Below, piece after piece: positions 51,072 through 60,079 of a stretch of 64,000 bases of DNA (positions are counted from its first letter, which is position 1; every line of letters starts with the position of its first letter). The DNA is from Taibaiella soli (GTDB taxonomy: Bacteria > Bacteroidota > Bacteroidia > Chitinophagales > Chitinophagaceae), in assembly GCF_003236175.1 (NCBI RefSeq), contig NZ_QKTW01000014.1:1-64000 (forward strand), read 5' to 3'. Under the pieces are notes generated by a model. It was given only the letters and a program-made list of their open reading frames with translations, was not told where the DNA came from and did no database searches. Made by a program: the position numbers and the translations under genes.

Positions 51072-51641
51072 TGTGTTTTAATGTGGGGAATGTGGTTGAT
51101 TGTGTTAATCCGTTAGAGGGGTGAAACGTCAAACGTCAAACGTGAATGGTGTATAACCACATGGTCATGTCGACGGTAGGAGACATCCCGCGGAATGATG
51201 TTCACTCGCGCTCGATGAGTAAAGGGGTAAAAAGTTAATTGGTTAGTGGGTTAATTGGGTGAAACGTCAAACGTGAATGGTGTATAACCACATGGTCATG
51301 TCGACGGTAGGAGACATCCCGCGGATTGTTGTTCACTCGCCCGTATTTTTTGCAGTTACGAGTATGTAAAATGTGAATCTTTGCTTCTTTACCCCTTATG
51401 CGTCTTTGCGGGAAACCTCCTTCTCAAAAAGAAATAATGTGTTTTAATGTGTGGAATGTGCTTAATGTGTTTTCTCGCGTCGCTGTTGTGAGGATCGAAG
51501 CATACCGCACAGAGTGTGCCTGAAAAGTGAACTTTGCGTTTTTGCCTTTTATGCGTCTCTGCGGGAAACCCTTTTTGCGGGAACCTCTTTTCCTGTTAAT
51601 TTTGGCGGATTAGAACGGATCTCTCCGATAGCTTTTTTAAT
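51072..51641. repeat. Gap built from tandem duplications of intergenic repeats
   Basis: A 79-bp unit containing GTCGACGGTAGGAGACATCC is present twice (51131-51209 and 51262-51340, 131 bp apart, two mismatches). CTCAAAAAGAAATAATGTG, the end of the MutS-like gene and its 3' flank (51057-51096), recurs at 51423-51462. ATGCGTCTYTGCGGGAAACC occurs twice (near 51399 and 51551). No gene is supported. Confidence 0.75.
51574..51604 (+). promoter_or_regulatory. Canonical promoter of the rhomboid pair
   Basis: TTTG (51574-51577), exactly 19 nt, TAATTTTG (51597-51604); ATG 37 nt further at 51642. Confidence 0.75.
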
Positions 51642-52532
51642 ATGACAGAATTCAGACCCGGCAGGTTTCAGGTACTCCCACCTGTCGTAAAAAACATAAT
51701 TATCATCAATGTGTTGATGGTACTTGCCCAGTTCGTATTAGGACGCATGGGTATTGATCTGGCCGATTATCTCGGTCTGCATTATTGGAAATCACATTAT
51801 TTTAAACCGTGGCAGCTGCTGACGCATCTGTTTATGCACGGTAGTTACAACGAGGTTCAGGGGACGCTGCTGCATATATTCTCCAACATGTTTGCGCTCT
51901 GGATGTTTGGTAGTATCCTGGAGAATATCTGGGGTGGAAAAAGGTTTCTCATTTTCTATCTGATCTGTGGTTTGGGCGCTGCTTTTTGCCATCTGATGGT
52001 GCTGCATTATGAATACAGTTCAATTGAAACAGCGTTTCGTGCTTACCAGCAAAACCCGACAATCGATCAGTTCATTAAGTTTATTCATGAGAATGTAACC
52101 GGGCTCCGAGTGCAGAATCCTGATTATGTAAATGGCCTTTTGGCGCGCTGGCAGCAAGATCCAGGCAATCTCTCTTACCGGAATGATTCCATTGGCTGGA
52201 TATATGAATACCTGCACGGCGTTAAAAACTTTAATACCGGCGCATATATTCCCGGCATTTATGATGAGGTCACCGTTGGCGCTTCGGGTGCTGTGTTCGG
52301 TGTCCTGTTTGCCTTTGGTTATCTTTTCCCGAATACATTACTTTATCTCTACTTCTTCGTACCGGTAAAAGCGAAATATTTTGTAGCTGTTTACGCACTG
52401 TTCGAACTGTATTCCGGTATACAAAATTCTGCTGGCGACAATGTGGCCCATTTTGCCCATATCGGAGGCATGTTATTTGCATTTATAATTCTTAAAATAT
52501 GGGGTCGCCGAGAACGCAACCACTTTTATTAA
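51642..52532 (+). CDS. Rhomboid intramembrane serine protease (active type)
   Basis: 296 residues, about six transmembrane helices with a long insertion between helices 2-3 and 4 (about 130-205). The catalytic serine is in VGASGAVFGVL (Ser215) and the histidine in AHFAHIGGM (His273); the L1-loop signature appears as LTHLFMHGSYNEVQGTLLHIFSNMFALW with the HxxxN element. Cleaves substrate membrane segments in the lipid bilayer. It is the first gene after a canonical promoter and sits 10-16 bp upstream of a second, catalytically dead rhomboid, suggesting the two work together or form a complex. Confidence 0.93.
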   Translation: MTEFRPGRFQVLPPVVKNIIIINVLMVLAQFVLGRMGIDLADYLGLHYWKSHYFKPWQLLTHLFMHGSYNEVQGTLLHIFSNMFALWMFGSILENIWGGKRFLIFYLICGLGAAFCHLMVLHYEYSSIETAFRAYQQNPTIDQFIKFIHENVTGLRVQNPDYVNGLLARWQQDPGNLSYRNDSIGWIYEYLHGVKNFNTGAYIPGIYDEVTVGASGAVFGVLFAFGYLFPNTLLYLYFFVPVKAKYFVAVYALFELYSGIQNSAGDNVAHFAHIGGMLFAFIILKIWGRRERNHFY

Positions 52533-52548
52533 TATCTTTATTGTGCGT

Positions 52549-53448
52549 ATGAAGACAGCTTATAGTCGATCCTCTTCTTCCCCAATTCCGGGTTACAGTT
52601 CCAATGCCGTGCTGCAGTTAATCGTGGCCAGTGGCGTGGGTTTTGTCGCTTTCTTTTTTACGGTGGTTTGTTTTCAGGCATTCGCACATATGCGCTATGA
52701 CGAGGCCTGGGAAAAGGTTATTTCGGTGATCGCCATTCCGCAATCGCAGCATTATTCTTCCCGCTGGTGGACCTTGTTTACTTATGGCTGGTCGCATGCA
52801 GGTTTTTGGGAATTGGTAACCAATATGATCTGGTTGTATTGTTTCGGCTCCATTGTGCAAACGCTGGTTGGTTACAAGCAGATTATCCCTTTATTTATTT
52901 GCAGTCTTCTTGTTGGCGGCCTTTTCTATATTGGTAGTCAGTTCATACCGGGTTTTGTAGGTCGTGCTCATCTTCTCGGCGCACACGCTGCTATCATGGG
53001 TATGGCGGTGGCTGCATTCACATTAGCGCCTAAGTATAGAATTTACATGGGCCCCACGCTTGGCATTCCGTTGTTGCTGGTTATAGTGATTTTTCTTGCG
53101 CTGATGATGCTCAACACTTCGCTCAACCCTACAGCGATTGCTATGCTGGCGGGGGGTGGACTTACTGGTTTTGTTTACATCAAACTGCTGAATAGTGGTT
53201 ACAATCCGGGCGAATGGATTTACAGTACTTTAGCCCGCGTTGAAACTGTTTTTACGCCGGACGAACGCGCCGCAATCGAAAAACACAACAAAAGACGCAG
53301 CCAGGTGCTTAGCCGTATGTATGAGCCAAAGCAGGGTATTTCTCAGAAACGTATCGATGAATTGCTGGATAAAATCCTGCAAAATGGATATGGTTCACTT
53401 TCCAAAGACGAGAAGGAAACGCTTGTGCGTGCCAGCAAAGAAAAATAA
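52549..53448 (+). CDS. Catalytically inactive rhomboid-family protein
   Basis: 299 residues from the ATG at 52549 (a GTG two codons upstream is also possible). It has the rhomboid core: a long first helix, ALHM-like loop region SHAGFWELVTNMIWLYCFG in the place of the HxxxN loop, and six membrane segments. The G-x-S-G site reads LLGAHAAIMGM, so the catalytic serine is replaced by histidine (His146), and the second catalytic histidine is replaced by glycine in MLAGGGLTGF. Both catalytic residues are thus missing. A soluble C-terminal tail (about 235-299, ISQKRIDELLDKILQNGYG) is similar to the DUF6576 tail seen on Bacteroidota rhomboids. Confidence 0.85.
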   Translation: MKTAYSRSSSSPIPGYSSNAVLQLIVASGVGFVAFFFTVVCFQAFAHMRYDEAWEKVISVIAIPQSQHYSSRWWTLFTYGWSHAGFWELVTNMIWLYCFGSIVQTLVGYKQIIPLFICSLLVGGLFYIGSQFIPGFVGRAHLLGAHAAIMGMAVAAFTLAPKYRIYMGPTLGIPLLLVIVIFLALMMLNTSLNPTAIAMLAGGGLTGFVYIKLLNSGYNPGEWIYSTLARVETVFTPDERAAIEKHNKRRSQVLSRMYEPKQGISQKRIDELLDKILQNGYGSLSKDEKETLVRASKEK

Positions 53449-53470
53449 GCCGCAATAATTAATCCCGAAA

Positions 53471-54598
53471 ATGCCCGGAGCAGTCAGGAGTTTTTTCCGT
53501 AGTACCGTTTTCCTGTTTAATATCCTTGCAGCCGTCTGGCTGGTAGGTTGTTATATGGCGTCGGTGACTAATCCATTGCAGGTCAGGTATCTTTCGTTGT
53601 TGAGTCTCACTACGCCGTTTGCCATTTTGGTCAACTTTTGTTTTGCCCTGTTCTGGTTGTTCACGCAGGGGAAATGGCGTTCTGTATTATCATTCGTATT
53701 ACTGGGCATATTTTATAAACTGGTTTTTACCATTTTCGGTTTCCATTTTAGTAGAAACGATATGTCAAATGGGGAATACCGCCTCAAGGTGATGACCTGG
53801 AATGTGCATGGTCTCGGTATTTATGACCGTCCGTTAGATAAAAGCCGGCCTGATAAGATTTGTCAGTTTATCCAGAGTCAGAACCCGGATGTTCTTTGTT
53901 TGCCGGAATTTTATACCAATTGGGACGACGCTATGAAGCCCTACAGCAAGAAGTTTCTAAGCGAAGGTCATTTCAAGGAATACCGTTTTATTTACGACAA
54001 TACATTAGGTACGAAGATCTATATCGGAACGGCATTTTTCTCTAAGTATCCGCTCAACCATTTTCAGGAAATAGAGTTGGCGCAAAATATTAAAATGCTC
54101 CAGTGTGATGTGGATTTGCCGAGAAATAATACCATGCGTGTTTATTTTATTCATTTGCAGTCATTTATGCTGATGGATAAAGACAAGGCCATGATTGAAG
54201 ATGTAAAGCATCGTACCAAATCTCTGGAGTTGGATAAGTCAAAATCCTATGTCCGGAAGTTCAATATTGCTTATGAAAAACGCGCGAACCAAGTGGATGC
54301 AGCGCTTTCTTATATCAACCGAAGTCCTTATCCGGTGCTGATCTGTGGTGATCTGAACGATCTGCCGGGTTCTTATACTTACACCAAACTGAAAGGCGAC
54401 CTGAAAGACGCTTTTGCCGAAAGAGGCTGGGGGCTGGGACGTACTTACAATCAGATTTTGCCTACGCTGCGCATCGATTATATTCTTTACGATCCTCGTT
54501 TATTGCAGATCAAAGGCTTCTATTCTCCAAAGCTTAGTTTGTCTGATCACAACCCTGTGGTAGCAAATTTTGAAATTGCACCCAAGCCTCGCCGCTAA
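53471..54598 (+). CDS. Membrane-anchored endonuclease/exonuclease/phosphatase family protein
   Basis: 375 residues. Three hydrophobic helices in the first 100 residues are followed by an EEP domain with all main motifs: KVMTWNVHGLG, PDVLCLPEFY (glutamate), FIHLQSFM, LICGDLNDLPGSYTY, RIDYILYDP and LSDHNPVVANF. The active site should face one side of the inner membrane. Substrate may be a phosphodiester or phospholipid; unknown. The gene follows the dead rhomboid by 22 bp, so it is likely the third gene of that operon. Confidence 0.88.
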   Translation: MPGAVRSFFRSTVFLFNILAAVWLVGCYMASVTNPLQVRYLSLLSLTTPFAILVNFCFALFWLFTQGKWRSVLSFVLLGIFYKLVFTIFGFHFSRNDMSNGEYRLKVMTWNVHGLGIYDRPLDKSRPDKICQFIQSQNPDVLCLPEFYTNWDDAMKPYSKKFLSEGHFKEYRFIYDNTLGTKIYIGTAFFSKYPLNHFQEIELAQNIKMLQCDVDLPRNNTMRVYFIHLQSFMLMDKDKAMIEDVKHRTKSLELDKSKSYVRKFNIAYEKRANQVDAALSYINRSPYPVLICGDLNDLPGSYTYTKLKGDLKDAFAERGWGLGRTYNQILPTLRIDYILYDPRLLQIKGFYSPKLSLSDHNPVVANFEIAPKPRR

Positions 54599-54603
54599 TA
54601 CCT

Positions 54604-54611
54604 TATTTTTG
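54604..54611 (+). promoter_or_regulatory. Predicted -7 box (TATTTTTG) for cysS
   Basis: Fits TAnnTTTG, directly after the EEP stop and 15 nt before the cysS ATG at 54627. Confidence 0.5.
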
Positions 54612-54626
54612 CGAATATTTTTAGAC

Positions 54627-56126
54627 ATGTCGGAATTACATTTTTATAACTCATATACACGTCAGAAGGAAAAATTTGAACCTATTGTACCTGGTCACGT
54701 TGGTTTGTATGTCTGTGGTCCTACCGTTTCGGGAGAATCTCATCTCGGTCATGCCCGCCCATATATCACGTTTGATCTGGTGCAGCGTTATCTGCGTCAT
54801 TTAGGATACAAAGTGCGCTATGTGCGTAATATTACTGATGCCGGACACTTTGAAGAAGAAGGCCGCGAAGCGGAAGATAAGGTTGCTACCAAAGCACAAT
54901 TAGAGAAGCTGGAACCAATGGAACTGGTGCAGAAATACACCAATCTGTTTCACTGGGGCATGCGTTTGTTTAACTGTGACGATCCAAGTATTGAACCAAC
55001 TGCAACCGGTCATATCATTGAGCAGCTTTCCATGATTGAAGATATCATGGCCAAAGGCTTCGCTTATGAAGTGAATGGTTCTGTATACTTCGATGTAAAA
55101 AAATACGCTGAAGAATATCCGTACGGTAAACTTTCCGGTCGTCGTATTGATGAATTGCTGGAAACAACCCGCGATCTGGAAGGTCAGGACGAAAAAAGAA
55201 ATAAAGTAGATTTCGCGCTTTGGAAAAAAGCGCCATTGCAACATATCATGCGTTGGAAAAGTCCGTGGGGCGAAGGTTTTCCGGGCTGGCATATCGAATG
55301 TTCTGCAATGAGCAGCAAATATCTGGGCGATAAATTTGACATTCACGGAGGTGGTATGGACTTACAGTTCCCACACCACGAAAGTGAAATCGCCCAGTCG
55401 ACTATTGCACATGGACACGCACCGGTAAACTACTGGATGCACAATAATATGATCACCATCAACGGTAAGAAAATGGGGAAAAGCTACAATAACGTCATTA
55501 AACTGACTGAATTGTTTAGCGGCAACCATCCGATTCTGGAACAACCTTACCATCCAATGGTAGTTCGTTTCTACATTCTGCAAACGCATTACCGTAGCAC
55601 GCTTGATTTCTCAAACGAGGCGCTGCAGGCTTCTGAAAAGGCATTCCGTCGTTTGTGGGAAGCGTATGAAGTACTGCAGAAACTCGCCGTTCCAACGAAC
55701 GAAACACCGGGCGACGCGGCACTTGACCAACAGGTAAAAACATGGTGCAAAGAATGTGCTGATTTCATGAACGATGATTTCAACACAGCGAAAGTAATTG
55801 CGAACCTGTTTGAAATGGCACCGGTGATCAATAGTATGAAAGGCGGACAGATTGCAGCAAATGCATTATCAGTCGCTACTTTCCAATTGATGCTGGAAAC
55901 GTTTAAAACATATCTTGAAGATATTCTGGGTATGAAACCTTTGCAGGCCGTACAAAGTAACCATCTGGATCAGGTATTGTCGCTGCTGGTTGAGATCCGC
56001 AAAGATGCACGCAACCGCAAAGACTGGGCAACTTCCGATCAGATCCGTAACCAGCTGGCCGCAGCCGGTATCATGTTGAAAGATGAAAAAGACGGGAGTG
56101 TCTCCTATACAATCGAAAATATTTAA
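54627..56126 (+). CDS. cysS: Cysteine--tRNA ligase
   Basis: Class I aminoacyl-tRNA synthetase charging tRNA-Cys, 499 residues from the ATG at 54627 (MSELHFYNSY); the frame is open further upstream inside the EEP gene. Zinc cysteines are in LYVCGPTV and WHIECSAMS, HIGH is SHLGHARPY, and the KMSKS loop is present as KKMGKSYNN. The C-terminal anticodon-binding part is short and ends in KDARNRKDWATSDQIRNQLAAAG. The next gene begins at the very next base after the stop. Confidence 0.95.
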   Translation: MSELHFYNSYTRQKEKFEPIVPGHVGLYVCGPTVSGESHLGHARPYITFDLVQRYLRHLGYKVRYVRNITDAGHFEEEGREAEDKVATKAQLEKLEPMELVQKYTNLFHWGMRLFNCDDPSIEPTATGHIIEQLSMIEDIMAKGFAYEVNGSVYFDVKKYAEEYPYGKLSGRRIDELLETTRDLEGQDEKRNKVDFALWKKAPLQHIMRWKSPWGEGFPGWHIECSAMSSKYLGDKFDIHGGGMDLQFPHHESEIAQSTIAHGHAPVNYWMHNNMITINGKKMGKSYNNVIKLTELFSGNHPILEQPYHPMVVRFYILQTHYRSTLDFSNEALQASEKAFRRLWEAYEVLQKLAVPTNETPGDAALDQQVKTWCKECADFMNDDFNTAKVIANLFEMAPVINSMKGGQIAANALSVATFQLMLETFKTYLEDILGMKPLQAVQSNHLDQVLSLLVEIRKDARNRKDWATSDQIRNQLAAAGIMLKDEKDGSVSYTIENI

Positions 56127-57941
56127 ATGAAAAAATTATCAAGATTACTGCGCTATCTGGCTGATTACAAGCTTAAGATAGCGCTCTATTTTACTACCAA
56201 TTTATTAGCGATCCTGTTCGGAACGTTTTCGCTCGGTATGCTCATGCCGGTGATGAAAATCTTGTTCCTCGATACGGACGCACCTGTGGCTGATTCAAAA
56301 GATGATAGCACCAGCATGCTGGCCAAAGCGACTCATTTTGTAGAACAACTGGTGCATGATCTCGGCCGCTCTAAGACGTTAGTGTATGCAGCAATTGCGG
56401 TGGTGGTTTTCACCATGCTGAAAAATCTGTTTCTGTATTGGTCGCAGTATTTGCTGAATCCGATCCGTAATGCGGTATTGCGCCGTTTGCGTGATGATCT
56501 GTTTACAAAAATGCTTTCCCTGCCGATTGGTTTTTTTACTGAAGAGCGCAAAGGCGATCTGATGTCGCGCATGACGAATGATATCAATGAGGTGGAGCTG
56601 TCGATCATGGCTACATTGGAGGTGTTCGTCCGTGAACCGCTGACCATTATTATTACCATTACTTCGATGTTGTACCTCAGCATTCCGCTGACCTTATTCT
56701 TGTTAGTGTTCCTGCCGGTTTCCGGTTTGATTATTGGTCGTATCGGTAAATCACTGCGTCGTTCATCCAATATTGCACAAGAGCAATTAGGGCAGATGCT
56801 TGGTGTGATTGAAGAAACATTGACTGGGATGCGCGTGGTAAAAGCATTCAGCGCGGAGCGTCATCAGCACCTGCGTTTCATGAAGGTGAACAATGAAATG
56901 TTCCGTACCCGTAATAAAATAGCATCGCGTCGTGAGCTGGGTTCGCCTTTGTCTGAAACGATGGGTGTGCTTGTGGTGAGCGTAGTATTGTGGTATGGTG
57001 GTAATCTGATTTTCTCTAATAATTCATCGCTGCGCCCCGAACAGTTTGTGTTCTACATCGCGCTGTTTACACAGATCATCAATCCGTTCAAGAACCTTTC
57101 TACTTCGTTCTTCAATATTCAAAAAGGCTCAGCGGCGCTGGAAAGAATTGAACATTTGCTGAATGCAGAAAATACAATCAAGGAATTGCCCGATGCGAAA
57201 TCAATCCGCAACTTTAATGATTCTATCGAGTTTAAAAATGTGCGTTTTGCCTACGGCGAAAAAGTAATTCTCGATGGTCTGGACTTGAAAATTCAGAAAG
57301 GAAATACAGTTGCGTTGGTTGGTGCTTCTGGTGCCGGTAAATCAACAGCAGTAGACTTGGTCCCACGCTTCCATGATGTGACCGGTGGCGAAATATTGAT
57401 CGACGGCGTCAATATCAAAAATTATAAAGTGGACGACGTGCGTCGTTTGATCGGGGTAGTAAATCAGGATCCGATTTTGTTTAACGATACCATCGAAAAC
57501 AATATCAGAATGGGAACTGGCGGTGCTACGAAAGAGCAGGTGGAAGAAGCGGCGAGAATTGCACACGCACATAAATTCATTCTCAATAAACCAGAAGGAT
57601 ACGATACCGTAGTCGGTGATCGTGGTACCAAACTGAGTGGTGGCGAAAGACAACGTGTGACGATTGCCCGCGCAGTATTGAAAAATCCGCCGTTGCTGAT
57701 CCTCGACGAAGCTACTTCTTCGCTGGATACAGAAAGCGAACGACTGGTGCAGGATGCGATCAATGAACTGATGCTCAACCGTACTTGTATTGTGATTGCG
57801 CACCGCCTTTCTACTGTGCAGCATGCGGACGAAATCATTGTGATGGACAAAGGAAAAATCGTGCAGCGTGGCCGCCATAGCGAGTTGATGCAGCAAGAAG
57901 GCATGTACCGCAAACTGGTAGAAATGCAGCAGGTGAAATAG
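56127..57941 (+). CDS. ABC exporter, MsbA/MDR type (fused permease and ATPase)
   Basis: 604 residues. Six transmembrane helices in the first 330 residues (for example LKIALYFTTNLLAILFG and LTLFLLVFLPVSGLIIG), then an ABC ATPase: Walker A GASGAGKSTAVD, Q-loop VVNQDPILFND, signature KLSGGERQR, Walker B LLILDEATSSLD and H-loop VIAHRLSTVQ. Half-transporter that homodimerises; candidates for cargo are lipid A, drugs or another hydrophobic compound. It starts directly after the cysS stop and so is translationally adjacent. Confidence 0.93.
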   Translation: MKKLSRLLRYLADYKLKIALYFTTNLLAILFGTFSLGMLMPVMKILFLDTDAPVADSKDDSTSMLAKATHFVEQLVHDLGRSKTLVYAAIAVVVFTMLKNLFLYWSQYLLNPIRNAVLRRLRDDLFTKMLSLPIGFFTEERKGDLMSRMTNDINEVELSIMATLEVFVREPLTIIITITSMLYLSIPLTLFLLVFLPVSGLIIGRIGKSLRRSSNIAQEQLGQMLGVIEETLTGMRVVKAFSAERHQHLRFMKVNNEMFRTRNKIASRRELGSPLSETMGVLVVSVVLWYGGNLIFSNNSSLRPEQFVFYIALFTQIINPFKNLSTSFFNIQKGSAALERIEHLLNAENTIKELPDAKSIRNFNDSIEFKNVRFAYGEKVILDGLDLKIQKGNTVALVGASGAGKSTAVDLVPRFHDVTGGEILIDGVNIKNYKVDDVRRLIGVVNQDPILFNDTIENNIRMGTGGATKEQVEEAARIAHAHKFILNKPEGYDTVVGDRGTKLSGGERQRVTIARAVLKNPPLLILDEATSSLDTESERLVQDAINELMLNRTCIVIAHRLSTVQHADEIIVMDKGKIVQRGRHSELMQQEGMYRKLVEMQQVK

Positions 57942-58012
57942 CGTAATTTCTAAGGAAATTTTAGGAAAAACACGGGGAGTAATAAACTTATAATGACTTA
58001 TCTTGCTTGAAG

Positions 58013-59050
58013 ATGAAAAAGATTTTAGTAACAGGGGGTTGTGGATATATCGGTGCTCATACGATTATTGATCTTATAGCGAATGGCTTCGAAGTAATTT
58101 CTGTAGATGACCTTTCGCGCGGGTCTTTGCGCATGTTGTCGGGTATTGAAAAGATCACTGGTAAGAAAGTGAAAAACTACAAAGTAAACCTTTGTAATCT
58201 GGATGATACCGAAACTATTTTCATTGAGAACCCCGATATTCAGGGCGTTATTCATTTCGCCGCTTACAAATCGGTTGGTGAATCGGTAAACGAACCGCTC
58301 AAATATTACAATAACAATATCAGTTCGCTGGTGAATGTGCTGAAATGTGCGAGAGACCATAATGTGCTCAACGTAGTATTTTCTTCGTCATGCTCTGTTT
58401 ACGGCAACGCTGAAAAATTGCCGGTAGACGAGCAAACACCATTGAAAGAGCCGGAATCTCCATACGCACGTACCAAACAAATGGGCGAAGCTATTTGTGT
58501 TGATTTCAGCAGAGTAAATCAGGCTTTCAACACCATGTTACTTCGTTATTTCAATCCGGTAGGTGCACATCCTACAGCCTACATTGGCGAGATTCAGGAG
58601 AAACCGGAAAATCTCGTTCCTGTGATTACACAGACGGCCATAGGGAAACGTCCGCAGATGCAGGTTTTTGGTTCTGATTATCCTACCCGGGATGGCTCTT
58701 GCGTGCGCGACTATATTCATGTAATGGATATTGCGAACGCGCATACCAGAGCGTTGCAATATATGATTGACGGTAATAACGATTCCAACTGCGAGGTTTT
58801 TAATCTTGGTTCTGGTGTTGGCGTTACCGTATTGGAAATGATTCAGTCTTTCGAAAAAGTTTCTGGTAAAAAGCTCAACTATAAAGTGGGCGATCGTCGC
58901 CCGGGTGATGTGGTGGCAGTTTATGCAGACAATACAAAAGCAAAAACAAAACTTGGCTGGGAGTGTAAATACACTTTAGATCAGGTGATGGATTCCGCCT
59001 GGCGCTGGGAACAAAATATGCAGCACGAATCACAAGTGCATCTCAATTAA
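58013..59050 (+). CDS. galE: UDP-glucose 4-epimerase
   Basis: 345 residues from the ATG at 58013. Short-chain dehydrogenase fold: nucleotide loop VTGGCGYIGAHT, VDDLSRGS, the HFAAYKSVGESV segment, SSSCSVYGNAE with the catalytic Ser/Thr region, and the Y-x3-K pair in PYARTKQMGE. PVGAHPTAYIGEIQEKPENL and VGDRRPGDVVAVYAD follow as in GalE. It interconverts UDP-glucose and UDP-galactose for surface polysaccharides. Separated from the ABC gene by 71 bp, so it may be in the same transcript. The strong terminator at its 3' end closes the operon. Confidence 0.93.
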   Translation: MKKILVTGGCGYIGAHTIIDLIANGFEVISVDDLSRGSLRMLSGIEKITGKKVKNYKVNLCNLDDTETIFIENPDIQGVIHFAAYKSVGESVNEPLKYYNNNISSLVNVLKCARDHNVLNVVFSSSCSVYGNAEKLPVDEQTPLKEPESPYARTKQMGEAICVDFSRVNQAFNTMLLRYFNPVGAHPTAYIGEIQEKPENLVPVITQTAIGKRPQMQVFGSDYPTRDGSCVRDYIHVMDIANAHTRALQYMIDGNNDSNCEVFNLGSGVGVTVLEMIQSFEKVSGKKLNYKVGDRRPGDVVAVYADNTKAKTKLGWECKYTLDQVMDSAWRWEQNMQHESQVHLN

Positions 59051-59088
59051 AAAACAGGAGCCGGCAATTTTGCCGGCTCCTGTTTTTT
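59049..59088 (+). terminator. Strong terminator after galE
   Basis: Perfect 18-bp stem AAAAAACAGGAGCCGGCA / TGCCGGCTCCTGTTTTTT with a 4-nt loop and T-run. Confidence 0.93.
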
Positions 59089-59170
59089 AATTGAGGCCTA
59101 AAGCCTAAGGCTGAAAGCTTAAAACTGCTCGTGTTAATAAGCTTTTCGCTTCGAGCTTTGAGCTTTTCGC

Positions 59171-59800
59171 TTAATTGGACTGTATAAACATCCCTGCGTC
59201 TGAGTTATAAGTTGCGGAAATTTCAGTAGCGCCATTACGGAAAACCAGTCGGGTCATTTGTGAAGTGACCTTGGCGAGCATATTTCTCGGAGCCTGCGAT
59301 TGAAGTGAAATATAAATTCCCGTATCCGGAGTCATTTCTGCGGTGTTCTGATAAGGAACACGCGCTGCGGAGAGCGGGTTTGCTGAAATTGTCATTCCAT
59401 TTACGGTAGCATCCTGTGTTAATCCGATAGTCATGAAAGAAACAGATGATCCATTTTGAAACTGGTTCAAAACGCTAAAAGAATTGGAACCGCCAGTGCT
59501 TTTACCCGGACCGGAAATAACGCCGTCCCTGCCCAGCGTGTAAAGTGCATTCCGGGCAGCGCCAATTGGTAGGGTGGTTGTTTTAGTGATATCAACATTT
59601 TCTCCGGGAACAATAGTAGATGCATAAATGCCGTATTGATCCTGCCATTCAAGCCTGTTGCTTTCCATTGGCCTGAATGTCTGCCAGGCGAGCTCTGGCT
59701 TTTCATCGGTTACAGGTTTCGCAATAATTACATTCATGTTGGTCTCATAAATCAGATTTATTTGCTCTGGCGTAAAAATGAGATTGAGTGTGTAGTTCAT
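59171..59800 (-). CDS. Orphan beta-rich small protein, unknown function
   Basis: 209 residues, no signal peptide, no family recognised. The sequence is polar with alternating strands: MNYTLNLIFTPEQINLIYET, PGENVDITKTTTLPIGAARN, TGIYISLQSQAPRN and MTRLVFRNGATEISATY. The central part is Gly/Ser/Asn-rich (SGPGKSTGGSNSFSVLNQ). It could form a small beta-sandwich. It sits alone between the galE terminator and a repeat region, downstream (on the same strand) of the T9SS cargo gene. Confidence 0.65.
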   Translation of the reverse strand: MNYTLNLIFTPEQINLIYETNMNVIIAKPVTDEKPELAWQTFRPMESNRLEWQDQYGIYASTIVPGENVDITKTTTLPIGAARNALYTLGRDGVISGPGKSTGGSNSFSVLNQFQNGSSVSFMTIGLTQDATVNGMTISANPLSAARVPYQNTAEMTPDTGIYISLQSQAPRNMLAKVTSQMTRLVFRNGATEISATYNSDAGMFIQSN

Positions 59801-60079
59801 GGTTTTTTATTTGTAACCTGAATTTAAAGCCTAAAGCTTAAAGTGCAAAGCCTAAAGTTTTCCTTCGTTTTGCATTAAACTCCCTTATGATGTTTCAACG
59901 CATGAATCTCTCATGTTCTTGTCATGGAGAGCGGAGTTGAAGGGCGACCACACCATGGTTCGACTTCGCTTACTATTACATCCGTGTGTATCGCTTTGCT
60001 TTTGTTAGGCTTCCCAAGGCGTATCAATAGACTAACTTTTTGACGAATTAACCCATTAACCCTTTAGCCCTTTAGCCAA
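59801..60079. repeat. Repeat-filled gap
   Basis: Contains AAGCCTAAAGCTTAAAG phrases (about 59827-59858) and the GTCATGGAGAGCGGAGTTGAA motif (59917-59943) followed by a partial inverted partner (GGTTCGACTTCGCTT, near 59958). Phrases of TTAACCCTTTAGCCC lie before the stop of the T9SS cargo gene. No gene. Confidence 0.6.
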
